Shown: in pieces, positions 42,361-51,226 of the stretch
Layout of the letters: each line of letters opens with the position of its first letter
How positions within the stretch are numbered: the stretch's first letter is position 1
NCBI RefSeq assembly: GCF_002803845.1
Contig: NZ_CP024985.1
Coordinates: forward strand, 3,100,001 to 3,164,000
Direction: 5' to 3'
Source: Streptomyces lavendulae subsp. lavendulae
Lineage (GTDB): Bacteria; Actinomycetota; Actinomycetes; Streptomycetales; Streptomycetaceae
DNA length: 64,000 nucleotides
Notes under the pieces: model-generated
Database searches by the model: none
What the model saw: the letters and a program-made list of their open reading frames with translations, nothing else
Told to the model about the DNA's origin: nothing
Made by a program: the position numbers and the translations under genes

Positions 42361-43310
42361 TTCGCCACCTCCGTACGGCGGAACATGTTCAGGTTGGCCT
42401 TGAGCCGCTCGAACGGGGTGGGGGGCAGCGTGCGCAGCGAACCGCGGGCGTAGCGGCGCTCCAGGTAGTACTGGCCGACGCTGAAGATGCTGGTCAGCGT
42501 CAGGTACCAGATGGACGCCACGAAGAGCATCTCCATGATGGCACCGGCCGTGGTGCCGATGTTGGAGCTGGCCCGCAGGAGTTCGGGGTACTGCACCGCC
42601 GAGACCAGGGAGGAGGTCTTCAGCATGTTGATGAACTCGTTGCCCGTGGGCGGGATGATCACGCGCATCGCCTGCGGGAGCACCACGCGGCGCATGGTCT
42701 GCATCCCGGTCATGCCGAGCGCGTGCGAGGCCTCGCTCTGGCCCTCGTCGACGGACTGGATGCCGGAGCGGACGATCTCCGCCATGTAGGCGCCCTCGTT
42801 CAGGCCGAGGCCCAGCAGGGCGACCATGAACGGCGTGAGGACGTCGACGGTCTCGTTCTTGTAGATCGGTCCCAGGTTGATGTACTGGAAGATCAGCGAC
42901 AGGTTGAACCACACCAGCAGCTGGACGTAGACCGGGGTACCGCGGAAGAACCAGATGTAGAGCCAGGACACGAAGCTCGTGACCGGGTTCTTCGACAGGC
43001 GCATCACCGCGAAGAGGATGCCGAGCACGAGGCCCAGCGCCATCGACGAGACGCTGATGATGACGGTGTTGCCGAGGCCGCTGAGGACCGAGGGGTCGAA
43101 CAGCTTGTCGCCGACCGTCGCCCAGATGATCTTGCCCTGGGAGAAGGCGTAGACGAGCCACCCGAGGAGTACGGCGACGACCACGGCGCTGATCCAGCGG
43201 CCGTAGTGCCGTACGGGGATTGCCTTGATGGCCTCGTAGGGAGTGGCGCCCGAGGCCCCGGGCCCGGCCGGCGGTGTGGCGGCCGAACCCTTGTCGATCT
43301 TGTCAGTCAC
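42357..43310 (-). CDS. Polar amino acid ABC transporter permease
   Basis: The 317-residue membrane protein has a cytoplasmic N-terminal tail and about five to six TM segments ([82 protein letters not shown]). The HisM-type motif with RGTPVYVQ and the EAA loop [20 protein letters not shown] followed by [10 protein letters not shown] are clear. It has a longer N-terminus than E. coli homologues, as is common in actinomycetes. It probably works as a homodimer, since only one permease gene is present. The GTG start lies 30 bases after the binding-protein gene. Confidence 0.95.
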   Translation of the reverse strand: MTDKIDKGSAATPPAGPGASGATPYEAIKAIPVRHYGRWISAVVVAVLLGWLVYAFSQGKIIWATVGDKLFDPSVLSGLGNTVIISVSSMALGLVLGILFAVMRLSKNPVTSFVSWLYIWFFRGTPVYVQLLVWFNLSLIFQYINLGPIYKNETVDVLTPFMVALLGLGLNEGAYMAEIVRSGIQSVDEGQSEASHALGMTGMQTMRRVVLPQAMRVIIPPTGNEFINMLKTSSLVSAVQYPELLRASSNIGTTAGAIMEMLFVASIWYLTLTSIFSVGQYYLERRYARGSLRTLPPTPFERLKANLNMFRRTEVAK

Positions 43311-43340
43311 AATGACTGCCCTTCAGTGGAGCGCTCGGTC

Positions 43341-44291
43341 TTACTTGCCCGCGTTGATCGTGGCCGACTGCACGGCACTGCCCTGGACGTTCCACTTCTC
43401 CAGGACCTTGGCGTAGGAGCCGTCCTTGATGATGGCGTCGAGGGCGTCCTTGAGGGCGTCGCGCAGCTGCGTGTTGTCCTTGGAGACCGCGATGCCGAAG
43501 AGACCGACGTCGGACTGCTGGCCGCCGACCTCGAAGTCGTTGCCGCCGCCCGAGGTCTTCGCGATGTACGCGGCGACCGGGTAGTCGTTCAGGTCGGCCA
43601 CGGCGCCGCCGGCCTTGACGCGGGTCTGGGCCTCGGCGTCGGTGTCGAAGGCCTCGATGGTGAGCTTCTTGTCACCGCACTTCTCGGCCTGCGCCTTGAA
43701 GGTGTCCTCGTAGATCGTGCCGCGCTGGACGGCGACCGTGCGGCCGCACAGGTCGTCCAGGGACTTGATGTTCTCCGGGTTGCCCTTCTTGAGGATCAGG
43801 GAGACGCCGGAGGAGAAGTAGTCGACGAAGTCGACGCCCTTGCCGATCTTCTGGCCCTTGTCGTCCAGGCCCTCCTGGCGCTTCTTGTTGTCGGTGATCG
43901 AGGAGATCGCGACGTCCTGGCGGCCGGTCTCCAGGGAGGTGATCAGGCCGTCGAAGGTGCCGGAGGTGAACTGGAGCTTCACACCGAGCTGCTTGCCGAG
44001 CGCGTCCGCGATGTCGGGGTCCACACCGACGATCTTGCCGCCGTCGACGAACTCCATGGGCGCGTAGGCCGTGTCGGAGCCGACCTTGATGACACCGGCG
44101 TCCTGGATCTTCTTCGGGAGCTTCGAGAACAGCGGGGCGCTGTTGTCGGCCTTGCCCGAGGCGTTCGAGGAGGCCTTGTCCGTCTGGTCGCCACAGCCGG
44201 TGAGGATCAGGGCGCCGGCGACCGCGATCGCGCCGACCGCGGCGATCCGGGACCGGGCGGCGGTCGTACGACGGGTGGTGCTTGCGGTCAT
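43341..44291 (-). CDS. ABC transporter substrate-binding lipoprotein, polar amino acid type
   Basis: The 316-residue exported lipoprotein has an n-region, hydrophobic core and lipobox ILTGC, followed by a periplasmic-binding type 2 fold: VIKVGSDTAYAPMEFVDGGK, GVDPDIADALGKQLGVKLQF, TGRQDVAISSITDNKKRQEG, LCGRTVAVQRGTIYED. The PMEF and SSITDNKKRQEG blocks are typical of glutamate/amino acid receptors. ATG 44291 follows GGAGGAA. It is the first gene of a three-gene operon with permease and ATPase, so binding protein, pump and motor are complete. Confidence 0.95.
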   Translation of the reverse strand: MTASTTRRTTAARSRIAAVGAIAVAGALILTGCGDQTDKASSNASGKADNSAPLFSKLPKKIQDAGVIKVGSDTAYAPMEFVDGGKIVGVDPDIADALGKQLGVKLQFTSGTFDGLITSLETGRQDVAISSITDNKKRQEGLDDKGQKIGKGVDFVDYFSSGVSLILKKGNPENIKSLDDLCGRTVAVQRGTIYEDTFKAQAEKCGDKKLTIEAFDTDAEAQTRVKAGGAVADLNDYPVAAYIAKTSGGGNDFEVGGQQSDVGLFGIAVSKDNTQLRDALKDALDAIIKDGSYAKVLEKWNVQGSAVQSATINAGK

Positions 44292-44817
44292 GGGCTGGTT
44301 CCTCCGACAGGGGTGGAAAAGCATCCGAGAGGGGTCGGGCACGCACCATCGAGTGCCGCGTCCCTGTGTGATTACGGCATCTTGCCATTCGGACTGACGC
44401 ATTCAGGCTGCCCATCAGGTCAAAATCAGATAACGGGCGCTGCCGACTACCCAACAGGACTGCGGGCAAGGCCCCTCGGAGCCGTACAAACCGCCGTGAC
44501 CAGCCCTTTTGTCCTCACTATTTCCGGCCTGTCTCACCCCTTGGACAGAGAGGTTTGGACTTTTAGCCAAAAACAGGACAAGCGACCTACAGTTGAGCGG
44601 GAATCGACTCGTCTGGGCATGCGTTCTTCGGGTAGAACAGATCCTTACACCCCTCATCCGGGGCTCAGGGCGCGCGTGCGGCGCGCCCGCGCGTACGAAC
44701 CTCCCCTTCGCGGAGGCGGGCCAACCGCCGACGCGGAGTACGGACGCGGTGCCCGCCCACCCCTTAACCAGGAGTGGCCACCCTCAACGATTCAAAGGAC
44801 TTAAGGGGTCACACGAA
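44292..44817. other. Divergent promoter region, transporter operon / malic enzyme
   Basis: There are 526 bases without a convincing gene. The left part must hold the operon promoter (minus strand); a TTGACC at about 44422-44427 on that strand is a possible -35 box. A less GC-rich patch at 44500-44580 contains the inverted repeat TTTGG-N8-CCAAA (44554-44571). Nothing further could be assigned with confidence. Confidence 0.6.
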
Positions 44818-46020
44818 GTGGCAGCGGAGATCGTCAACCCTCGCAGCGACAGTGCGACGGACAACAACCCCGATGCGGTGTTCGCACTGCACCGGGGCGG
44901 CAAGATGGCCATCCAGGCCACGGTGCCGGTGAACGACAAGGACGACCTGTCCCTGGCGTACACCCCGGGCGTGGCGAAGGTGTGCACCGCCATCGCCGAA
45001 CAGCCCGAACTCGTGAACGAGTACACCTGGAAGTCGAACGTGGTCGCCGTCGTCACCGACGGTACGGCCGTGCTCGGACTCGGTGACATCGGTCCCGAGG
45101 CCTCCCTCCCCGTCATGGAGGGCAAGGCGATTCTGTTCAAGCAGTTCGGCGGCGTGGACGCGGTTCCGATCGCGCTCGCGACCAAGGACACGGACGAGAT
45201 CATCGAGACGGTCATCCGCCTCGCACCGTCCTTCGGCGGGGTCAACCTGGAGGACATCTCCGCGCCCCGCTGCTTCGAGATCGAGCGCCGCCTCCAGGAG
45301 GCGCTGGACATCCCGATCTTCCACGACGACCAGCACGGCACGGCGATCGTGACGCTGGCCGCCCTGCGCAACGCGGCGAAGCTCACCGGCCGCACCCTCG
45401 GCGACCTGCGCGCCGTGATCGCGGGCGCCGGCGCGGCGGGCATCGCCATCGCCAAGATCCTCGTGGACGCGGGCATCGGCGACGTCTGCGTCGCCGACCG
45501 CAAGGGCGTCGTCTCGGCGGACCGCTCCGACCTGACGGACGTCAAGGCGGAGATCGCGGGCCTCACCAACAAGACGGGCCTGAACGGCACGCTGGAGGAG
45601 GCCCTCGCGGGCGCGGACGTCTTCATCGGCGTCTCCGGCGGCACGGTCGGCGAGGAGGCCGTGGCCACCATGGCGAAGAACTCCTTCGTCTTCGCCATGG
45701 CCAACCCGAACCCGGAGGTCCACCCCGACGTCGCGCACAAGTACGCGGCGGTCGTGGCCACGGGCCGTTCGGACTTCCCGAACCAGATCAACAACGTGCT
45801 GGCCTTCCCGGGCATCTTCGCGGGTGCCCTGAAGGTGCGCGCGACCCGGATCACCGAGGGCATGAAGATCGCCGCCGCCGACGCCATCGCCGGTGTCGTG
45901 GGTGACGAGCTCGCCGCCGACTACGTGATCCCCTCGCCGTTCGACGAGCGCGTCGCCGAGGCCGTCACGGCCGCGGTCGCCGCGGCGGCGAAGGCCGACG
46001 GAGTGGCCCGCCTGGCCTGA
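44818..46020 (+). CDS. NAD(P)-dependent malic enzyme
   Basis: The 400-residue malate dehydrogenase (oxaloacetate-decarboxylating) converts malate to pyruvate and CO2. It has the short bacterial form: LAYTPGVAKVCTAIAE, NVVAVVTDGTAVLGLGDIGP, the metal-binding segment GGVNLEDISAPRCFEIERRL and IFHDDQHGTAIVTLAAL, then a Rossmann domain with AVIAGAGAAGIAIAKIL and AMANPNPEV. The GTG start has AAGGGG upstream. It feeds pyruvate and reducing power, e.g. for lipid and polyketide synthesis. A 21-bp stem terminator follows. Confidence 0.96.
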   Translation: MAAEIVNPRSDSATDNNPDAVFALHRGGKMAIQATVPVNDKDDLSLAYTPGVAKVCTAIAEQPELVNEYTWKSNVVAVVTDGTAVLGLGDIGPEASLPVMEGKAILFKQFGGVDAVPIALATKDTDEIIETVIRLAPSFGGVNLEDISAPRCFEIERRLQEALDIPIFHDDQHGTAIVTLAALRNAAKLTGRTLGDLRAVIAGAGAAGIAIAKILVDAGIGDVCVADRKGVVSADRSDLTDVKAEIAGLTNKTGLNGTLEEALAGADVFIGVSGGTVGEEAVATMAKNSFVFAMANPNPEVHPDVAHKYAAVVATGRSDFPNQINNVLAFPGIFAGALKVRATRITEGMKIAAADAIAGVVGDELAADYVIPSPFDERVAEAVTAAVAAAAKADGVARLA

Positions 46021-46037
46021 CCGCCACGTTGAGCCCT

Positions 46038-46083
46038 ACGCGAAGAGGCCCGGCCGCATCACTGCGGCCGGGCCTCTTCGCGT
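46038..46083 (+). terminator. Hairpin terminator after malic enzyme
   Basis: A perfect 21-bp stem (46038-46058 with 46063-46083) closes on a TCAC loop, 17 bases after the stop codon. Confidence 0.9.
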
Positions 46084-46407
46084 GCGCGTCGTCCCCTCGC
46101 AGAACGCACCCTCCCGGCCCCCGAACCGGGAGGGGTCGTTCCGTCTTTTCCTTGCCGGGCGCGCGAGAGAGCGCGGGGACGCAAAGCGGGAATGCGACGG
46201 GGATGACAGGCTCATGACGAGCGCGCCGCATGGCTTGAATCCTACCTCGATCCAGACCCCCTCCCGACGTTCCGTTTAGTCCTATCCAGTGGATAAACCA
46301 CCTGGTACGGAGGGCACTTGGGGGGTCACGCACGGCTTCCGCTCCGGCACGGCGACACGCCCCGACCCCTGGCCAGACGGGTCTACCGACCGGTAGCCTC
46401 TGGCCGC
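46084..46407. other. Intergenic region with second hairpin and a short palindrome
   Basis: There are 324 bases without a gene. CCCTCCCGG (46109-46117) can pair with CCGGGAGGG (46126-46134). TATCC-AGT-GGATA lies at 46283-46295. The dehydrogenase promoter should lie in the right half. Confidence 0.6.
46383..46396. promoter_or_regulatory. Putative operator of the zinc-binding dehydrogenase gene
   Basis: CTACCG-AC-CGGTAG is a perfect 6-bp inverted repeat of the type bound by TetR-family repressors, centred about 18 bases before the ATG, so it would block transcription or early elongation. No TetR gene is adjacent. Confidence 0.5.
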
Positions 46408-47370
46408 ATGTTCGCTGCCTATGCCGCCCGAATCGACCGAGACCAGCCGCTGAACGGCCTTGTACTGGGCGACCGCCCGGCACCCGAGGCCCGCCCCGGC
46501 TGGGTGACCGTGAACGTCCGCGCCGCCTCCCTCAACCACCACGACCTGTGGTCGCTGCGCGGAGTCGGTCTGGACCAGGACAAACTGCCGATGATCCTCG
46601 GCTGCGACGCCGCCGGAACCGACCAGGACGGCAACGAGGTCGTCCTGCACTCCGTGATCGGCCAGAGCGGCCACGGCGTCGGCCCCGACGAGCCGCGCTC
46701 GATCCTGACCGAGCGCTACCAGGGGACCTTCGCCGAGCAGGTCACCGTCCCCGCCTGGAACGTGCTGCGCAAGCCCGCCGAGCTCTCCTTCGAGGAGGCC
46801 GCCTGCATGCCGACGGCCTGGCTGACGGCCTACCGGATGCTCTTCACCAACGCCGGGGTGCGCCCCGGCGACTCCGTCCTCGTCCAGGGCGCGGGCGGCG
46901 GGGTGGCCACCGCCGCGATCGTCCTGGGCCGCGCGGCCGGCCTGCGGGTCTTCGCCACCAGCCGCGACGAGGCCAAGCGCAAGCGGGCGGTGGAGCTGGG
47001 CGCCCTGGAGGCCTTCGAGCCGGGCGCCCGGCTGCCGCACCGGGTGGACGCGGTCATCGAGACCGTGGGGGCCGCCACCTGGTCCCATTCGGTCAAGTCC
47101 CTGCGGCCCGGCGGGACCCTGGTCATCTCGGGCGCCACCAGCGGCGACCGCCCGGCACATGCCGAGCTGACCCGGATCTTCTTCCTGGAGCTGAAGGTGG
47201 TCGGCTCCACCATGGGCTCGAAGGACGAGCTGGAGGACCTGCTGTCCTTCTGCGCCGCCACCGGCGTACGGCCGGTCATCGACGAGGTGCTGCCGCTCGA
47301 CCGGGCGCGCGAGGGCTTCGAGAAGCTGGAGGCGGGCGACCTCTTCGGCAAGATCGTCCTCACCACCTGA
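46408..47370 (+). CDS. Zinc-binding dehydrogenase (MDR family oxidoreductase)
   Basis: The 320-residue medium-chain dehydrogenase/reductase has a GroES-like N-terminal domain (SLNHHDLWSLRGVGLDQDKL, ILGCDAAGTDQDGN) and a Rossmann domain (VLVQGAGGGVATAAIVLGRA, ATSRDEAKRKRAVELGALEA). AATSRDE-type residues after the second strand suggest NADP(H). The catalytic-zinc Cys/His ligands of alcohol dehydrogenases are not complete, so it is closer to quinone oxidoreductases. ATG 46408 is used. It is preceded by a short palindrome and ends 70 bases before the HTH/ClpN pair. Confidence 0.88.
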   Translation: MFAAYAARIDRDQPLNGLVLGDRPAPEARPGWVTVNVRAASLNHHDLWSLRGVGLDQDKLPMILGCDAAGTDQDGNEVVLHSVIGQSGHGVGPDEPRSILTERYQGTFAEQVTVPAWNVLRKPAELSFEEAACMPTAWLTAYRMLFTNAGVRPGDSVLVQGAGGGVATAAIVLGRAAGLRVFATSRDEAKRKRAVELGALEAFEPGARLPHRVDAVIETVGAATWSHSVKSLRPGGTLVISGATSGDRPAHAELTRIFFLELKVVGSTMGSKDELEDLLSFCAATGVRPVIDEVLPLDRAREGFEKLEAGDLFGKIVLTT

Positions 47371-47392
47371 CCACTCCCCCACGGCACCCGTT

Positions 47393-47437
47393 TGTCAATC
47401 AGGGTTGACAGTCCTCCCCTGTCAACCTAGATTGACA
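47393..47437 (+). promoter_or_regulatory. Two tandem operators TGTCAA-N6-TTGACA
   Basis: Perfect inverted repeats lie at 47393-47410 and 47420-47437, each TGTCAA-N6-TTGACA, centres 27 bases apart. The right copy ends three bases before the ATG of the HTH gene. They also contain TTGACA -35-like sequence. They are best explained as binding sites for the HTH protein or a regulator controlling it. Confidence 0.72.
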
Positions 47438-47440
47438 TGC

Positions 47441-47650
47441 ATGACGGAAGCCACCGACCTCGCAGAACGGGCCGGAGACCAGGACCCCCGCGTGGGCCTG
47501 CACGCCGTGGCCGCCCTCCGCAGGCTGCTGGAGCAGCTGGAGGCCGTACAGGTGCGCAGCGCCCGCGCGCAGGGCTGGTCCTGGCAGGAGATCGCGGCCG
47601 AGCTGGGCGTCAGCCGGCAGGCCGTACACAAGAAGTACGGGAGGCTGTGA
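47441..47650 (+). CDS. Small helix-turn-helix protein
   Basis: The 69-residue protein ends in an HTH: QGWSWQEIAAELGVSRQAVH (about residues 46-65), preceded by an amphipathic helix (VAALRRLLEQLEAVQVRSAR). It has no other domain. The stop overlaps the start of the ClpN protein (TGATG). Two identical operators lie directly upstream, so autoregulation is likely. This HTH + Clp N-terminal domain pair is common in actinobacteria; its function is not established. Confidence 0.85.
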   Translation: MTEATDLAERAGDQDPRVGLHAVAALRRLLEQLEAVQVRSARAQGWSWQEIAAELGVSRQAVHKKYGRL

Positions 47651-48198
47651 TGTTCGAACGCTTCACCCGGGACGCCCGCGACACCGTGAAGGGCGCACTG
47701 GACGAGGCCCGGCGGGCCGGCGCCGCCACGGTCACCGAGGAGCACCTGCTGCTCTCCCTGATGGGCCTCGGCGCCCTGGACCCGCTCGGCGTGGACCGGG
47801 AGTCCGTACGGGCCCGGCTCGCCGAGTCCCGGCGCCGCGGCGGGATGTCCAAGGCCGACGAGGAGGCCCTCGCCGGACTCGGCATCGACCTCGGCGAGAT
47901 CGTCGCCCGCATCGAGGAGACCCACGGCGCGGGCGCCCTGGCGACCCCGCCGCCGCGCCGGCGCGGCATCGCCGCGCTGCGGCGCCGCGACCGGGAGGCG
48001 GAGCACCACGTCCCCTTCACGGCGGGCGCGAAGAAGGTGCTGGAGCAGTCCCTGCGCATCGCCCTGGGCCGCCACGACAGGCACATCGGCACCCTGCACC
48101 TGCTGCTGGCCCTGCTGTCCCGGCCGGGCACGGTCTCCGAGGTCCTCACGGACCACGGGATCACCTACGCCGCGGCCGAGACGGCCCTGGCCGCCTGA
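47650..48198 (+). CDS. Clp protease N-terminal (Clp_N) domain protein
   Basis: The 182-residue protein consists of two Clp_N repeat-like units: FERFTRDARDTVKGALDEAR followed by TEEHLLLSLMGLGALDPLGV, and VPFTAGAKKVLEQSLRIALG followed by IGTLHLLLALLSRPGTVSEV. Both resemble the N-domain of ClpC/ClpA that binds adaptors or substrates. It has no AAA+ or protease part, so it is not an unfoldase; it could be an adaptor-like or sensory protein. ATG 47650 overlaps the stop of the HTH gene, indicating translational coupling. Confidence 0.9.
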   Translation: MFERFTRDARDTVKGALDEARRAGAATVTEEHLLLSLMGLGALDPLGVDRESVRARLAESRRRGGMSKADEEALAGLGIDLGEIVARIEETHGAGALATPPPRRRGIAALRRRDREAEHHVPFTAGAKKVLEQSLRIALGRHDRHIGTLHLLLALLSRPGTVSEVLTDHGITYAAAETALAA

Positions 48199-48205
48199 CC
48201 CTCCG

Positions 48206-49099
48206 CTACGCCCCCGGGCGCAGCCCTGCCTCGATCCTGGCGGCGGCCGCCGCCAGGTGGGCGCGGGCCTCGGCCAGCTGGGCGGGGGTCACGCCGTGGT
48301 CGCGCGCCGCGTCGCGGACGTCGTCGCGGAAGCGGTCCAGCAGCCGGTCCAGGTCCCGGGCCGGGTCGGCGGTGGGCGCGAGGTCCTCGGCCCACCCGGC
48401 GCCCGAGGGCCCCGGGGCGCTGGGCGACCCGGCGGGAGCGTTGGCCGCCGGCCCTCCGCCGAGCCAGGCTCCGGCGAGGCTCCCGAGGACCCCGCCGGGC
48501 TTGGCGAACTGCTCCTGGAGCTGGGCGGCGATCCGCTGGACCTCCTCGCGGGCCCGCTCCTGCGCCTCCTTGGCCTGGCGGCGGGCCTGCTGGGCCTCTT
48601 CGCGGGCCCGGCGGCTCTCGTCCTTCGCCCGGCGGGCCTGCTCCTTCCACTCCTGCTTCGCCTTGCGGAGCTCCTCCTTGGCGGCCTTCCAGGACTCGTC
48701 GTCGACCTGCGTGGCCGTGGCGGAGGCGGCGGCCCGCATCTCGCGCCGCAGGTCGCCGGCGGCGCCCCGGACGTCGTCGCGGATCTCGGCGGCCAGCTCG
48801 GAGACGGAGTCGCGGATCTCCAGCTCCAGGTCGGCCAGTTCACCGCCGCGGTCGGCCAGTTCGGCCCGGCCCGTCTCGGTGATGGAGTACACCTTGCGCC
48901 CGCCTTCGGTCGCGTACGTGACGAGTCCCTCCGCCTCCAGCTTCGCCAGCCGCGGGTAGACGGTGCCCGCGGAGGGGGCGTAGAGGCCCTGGAAGCGCTC
49001 CTCCAGCAGGCGGATCACCTCGTACCCGTGGCGGGGCGCCTCGTCCAGGAGCTTGAGCAGGTAGAGGCGGAGTCGGCCGTGGGCGAAGACGGGCGGCAT
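48206..49099 (-). CDS. PadR-family transcriptional regulator with long coiled-coil extension
   Basis: The 297-residue protein has an N-terminal PadR winged helix (LRLYLLKLLDEAPRHGYEVI, GTVYPRLAKLEAEGLVTYAT, then YSITETGR; about 5-85), followed by a very long Arg/Glu/Ala/Lys coiled coil (about 105-210) and a Gly/Pro linker with a C-terminal helical part. Typical PadR proteins are much shorter. It lies one base after the DUF4097 gene stop (TGACATG), so the two are co-transcribed. A likely operator lies upstream of the DUF4097 gene. PadR proteins are repressors that respond to small molecules or stress. Confidence 0.9.
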   Translation of the reverse strand: MPPVFAHGRLRLYLLKLLDEAPRHGYEVIRLLEERFQGLYAPSAGTVYPRLAKLEAEGLVTYATEGGRKVYSITETGRAELADRGGELADLELEIRDSVSELAAEIRDDVRGAAGDLRREMRAAASATATQVDDESWKAAKEELRKAKQEWKEQARRAKDESRRAREEAQQARRQAKEAQERAREEVQRIAAQLQEQFAKPGGVLGSLAGAWLGGGPAANAPAGSPSAPGPSGAGWAEDLAPTADPARDLDRLLDRFRDDVRDAARDHGVTPAQLAEARAHLAAAAARIEAGLRPGA

Positions 49100-49100
49100 G

Positions 49101-50021
49101 TCAGAGCACCTTCTTGTCGAGCTGGAGGGGGGCGTCCGCGTCGGCCTGCGGGCGGCGCAGCAGGGCGATGGCCCCGGAGACGGTCGTCGCCCGCAGGGTG
49201 CCCGCACCCGTGCCGAGCGTGCCGGTGATCCGCTTGGCGCCGAGCTGCCCGGAGACCCGCAGGTCCTCGAAGGCGTTGGAGACCCCGCCGGTGGCGGTGT
49301 TGGCCTCCACCTTGGCGTCGGCGGGGTGCGGCAGGCGGATCGCCACCTCGCCGGAGACGGAGTTGAGGAAGATGTCCACCGGCGCGGGGGCGTCCGGCGC
49401 GGGGGCGAGGTCGATGAGCATGTCGCCGCTGACCGAGTCGGCCCGTACGTTGCCGCCGAAGCCGTCGACCACCGTCAGGCCGCCGGAGACAGAGTGGAAG
49501 CCGAGCTCGCCGGTCAGGGACTGGGCCTCGACGCTGCCGGAGACGGTGTGCGCCTTGACCCGGCCGGACAGCCCGACGAGGGTCGCGTCACCGGAGACCC
49601 CGTTGACCTCGGTGCCGCCCGCGATGCCGGAGACGAAGACGGTGGCGCTGACGGTGGCCAGCTGCACGTGGGTGCCGGCCGGCAGGGTCAGCGTCACGGT
49701 CACGCTGCGCTCCCAGGCCTTGCGGCCGTCCTCGGAGGCGCCCTTCCAGGCCTTCCACGGCTTGCCCTCGAACCACTTCTTGAAGCCCTGGGAGCCGTTC
49801 CAGGGGAGGTCCTCGTAGGACAGGGTGAGGGTGCCGCCCTCCTGGACCACGTGCAGCGGCGGCCCGTCCACCTCGGCGACCTCCAGCCGCGCCGGGCCGG
49901 CGTCGACCGCGGCCACCACGTTGACCGTGCCACCGACCACACGGACGCGCAGGTCGGTCACCGGCTGCTCGAAGGTGAGCTTCTGCGGTGCGGCGACGGA
50001 CCACGTCATCTGCTCTGCCAT
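49101..50021 (-). CDS. DUF4097 family beta-strand repeat protein (cytoplasmic)
   Basis: The 306-residue protein has an N-terminal domain (TWSVAAPQKLTFEQPVTDLR, LTLSYEDLPWNG) and a beta-helix of repeats such as TVSATVFVSG, GVSGDATLVG, TVSGSVEAQS, SVSGGLTVVD, SVSGDMLIDL, SVSGEVAIRL and TVSGAIALLR. The phrase SVSG(D/E/G) recurs through the C-terminal two-thirds. Unlike the DUF4097 lipoprotein at 15 kb, this one has no signal peptide or lipobox. It is co-transcribed with the PadR gene; such DUF4097/PadR pairs are frequent in actinobacteria. The protein may be the sensor or partner of PadR, but this is inference. Confidence 0.88.
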   Translation of the reverse strand: MAEQMTWSVAAPQKLTFEQPVTDLRVRVVGGTVNVVAAVDAGPARLEVAEVDGPPLHVVQEGGTLTLSYEDLPWNGSQGFKKWFEGKPWKAWKGASEDGRKAWERSVTVTLTLPAGTHVQLATVSATVFVSGIAGGTEVNGVSGDATLVGLSGRVKAHTVSGSVEAQSLTGELGFHSVSGGLTVVDGFGGNVRADSVSGDMLIDLAPAPDAPAPVDIFLNSVSGEVAIRLPHPADAKVEANTATGGVSNAFEDLRVSGQLGAKRITGTLGTGAGTLRATTVSGAIALLRRPQADADAPLQLDKKVL

Positions 50022-50056
50022 GGTGCTGCTCCTCCTCGTGGGCTGACGCACGCAAC

Positions 50057-50090
50057 ATATCGCGTCTTCTGTAGAACACGATATATCGCG
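50057..50090. promoter_or_regulatory. Putative PadR operator upstream of the DUF4097-PadR operon
   Basis: Two ATATCGCG copies (50057-50064 and 50083-50090) are spaced by 26 bases; the right one overlaps a palindrome CGATATATCG (50079-50088). It lies 36-69 bases before the DUF4097 start, in the expected promoter region, and is strikingly AT-rich for this genome. Confidence 0.6.
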
Positions 50091-50199
50091 GCATGCCGAA
50101 GTCAAGCACCGCGCACAACGGAGGACAAAGGGGGACGGGGCACGACGACCCGGCCGGGGGCGGGGACGGGGACGGGGTGGGGCAGGCAACGACGAGGAC

Positions 50200-51132
50200 T
50201 CAGGCCGCCAGCAGCGGACTGTCGTGGTGCCGCAGCCACGCCCGGTACGGCGGCGTCCGCAGCGCCGCCTCGCGGTAGGCCGCGCGGAGGTCCTCGTAGA
50301 CCTCCGCGTGCGCCCCCGGCCGCGTGGCCAGCAGCAGCCGTACCGCCAGCGGGTCCCCCGACAGCGGCCGGATGGCCATGTCCTCCCGCGGCCCCGAGGT
50401 CGGCTGGCAGGGCGCGACCGCCTCGCCGGACACGATCAGCGAGGTGGCGGTGTGGTAGTCGGCGTGCAGCACGGGCGGGTCGAGCCCCGCCCCGGCGAAG
50501 ACCCTGCGCAGACCGTCCCATTCACCGTCGACGGACGGGTCGACGGTCCAGCGGTCTCGGGCCAGGTCCTGTAACTCCACCACCGACGACCGCGCGGCGG
50601 GATGGTCCCGCGCCATGGACACGAACTGCGGCTCGCGCTCCATCAGCACGCGCAGCTGGAGCCCGTCCGGCACCCGCAGCGGAAAGCCCTCGACCTCGTG
50701 GACGAACGCCACGTCCAGCTGTCCGGCGGCCACCATCCGCAGCAGCGCGTTGGCCGAAACGTCGACGACCAGCGAGGTCTCCGTGTCCGGCGCGCGCCGG
50801 TGCAGCCGCCGCAGCCACCCCGGCAGGGCGCGGCTCGCGGTCGAACCGAGCCTCAGGCGGGGCCCGTGCGCCGCCGCGTGGGCCTCGGCGACCAGCGCGG
50901 CCATCTCCGCGAGCAGGGGCCGGGCCCGGCCGAGCACCGTACGCCCGAACGGCGTCGGCCGGCAGCCGGTGCGCTCCCGCAGGAACAGCTCGCCGTCCAG
51001 GGCCCGTTCGATCCGGCGCAGCTGGGTCGTCAGCGAGGGCTGGCTCACGCCGAGCTGCCGCGCCGCCTTGTGCAGGCTGCCGGCGTCGGCGATGGCGCAG
51101 AGCGCCCTCAGGTGCCTGACCTCAAGCTCCAT
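50200..51132 (-). CDS. LysR-family regulator of the snapalysin gene (SnpR-like)
   Basis: The 310-residue protein has the LysR N-terminal HTH (LRALCAIADAGSLHKAARQL followed by GVSQPSLTTQLRRIERALDG) and a C-terminal substrate-binding domain. It is transcribed away from the snapalysin gene with 214 bases between starts. In several Streptomyces species a LysR activator (SnpR/MprR type) next to the small neutral protease gene turns it on, and a LysR-like box lies in the gap. ATG 51132 lacks a strong ribosome binding site but fits the family start (MELEVRHLRAL). Confidence 0.88.
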   Translation of the reverse strand: MELEVRHLRALCAIADAGSLHKAARQLGVSQPSLTTQLRRIERALDGELFLRERTGCRPTPFGRTVLGRARPLLAEMAALVAEAHAAAHGPRLRLGSTASRALPGWLRRLHRRAPDTETSLVVDVSANALLRMVAAGQLDVAFVHEVEGFPLRVPDGLQLRVLMEREPQFVSMARDHPAARSSVVELQDLARDRWTVDPSVDGEWDGLRRVFAGAGLDPPVLHADYHTATSLIVSGEAVAPCQPTSGPREDMAIRPLSGDPLAVRLLLATRPGAHAEVYEDLRAAYREAALRTPPYRAWLRHHDSPLLAA

Positions 51133-51226
51133 GTCCCGAGGGTAGGGGGCGGCCGACGGACCGCACCAGTCACCTATAGCCCCCCGAATCCCGCCATTCT
51201 CACGCCAGTTGCCCTGTCGAAATCTT

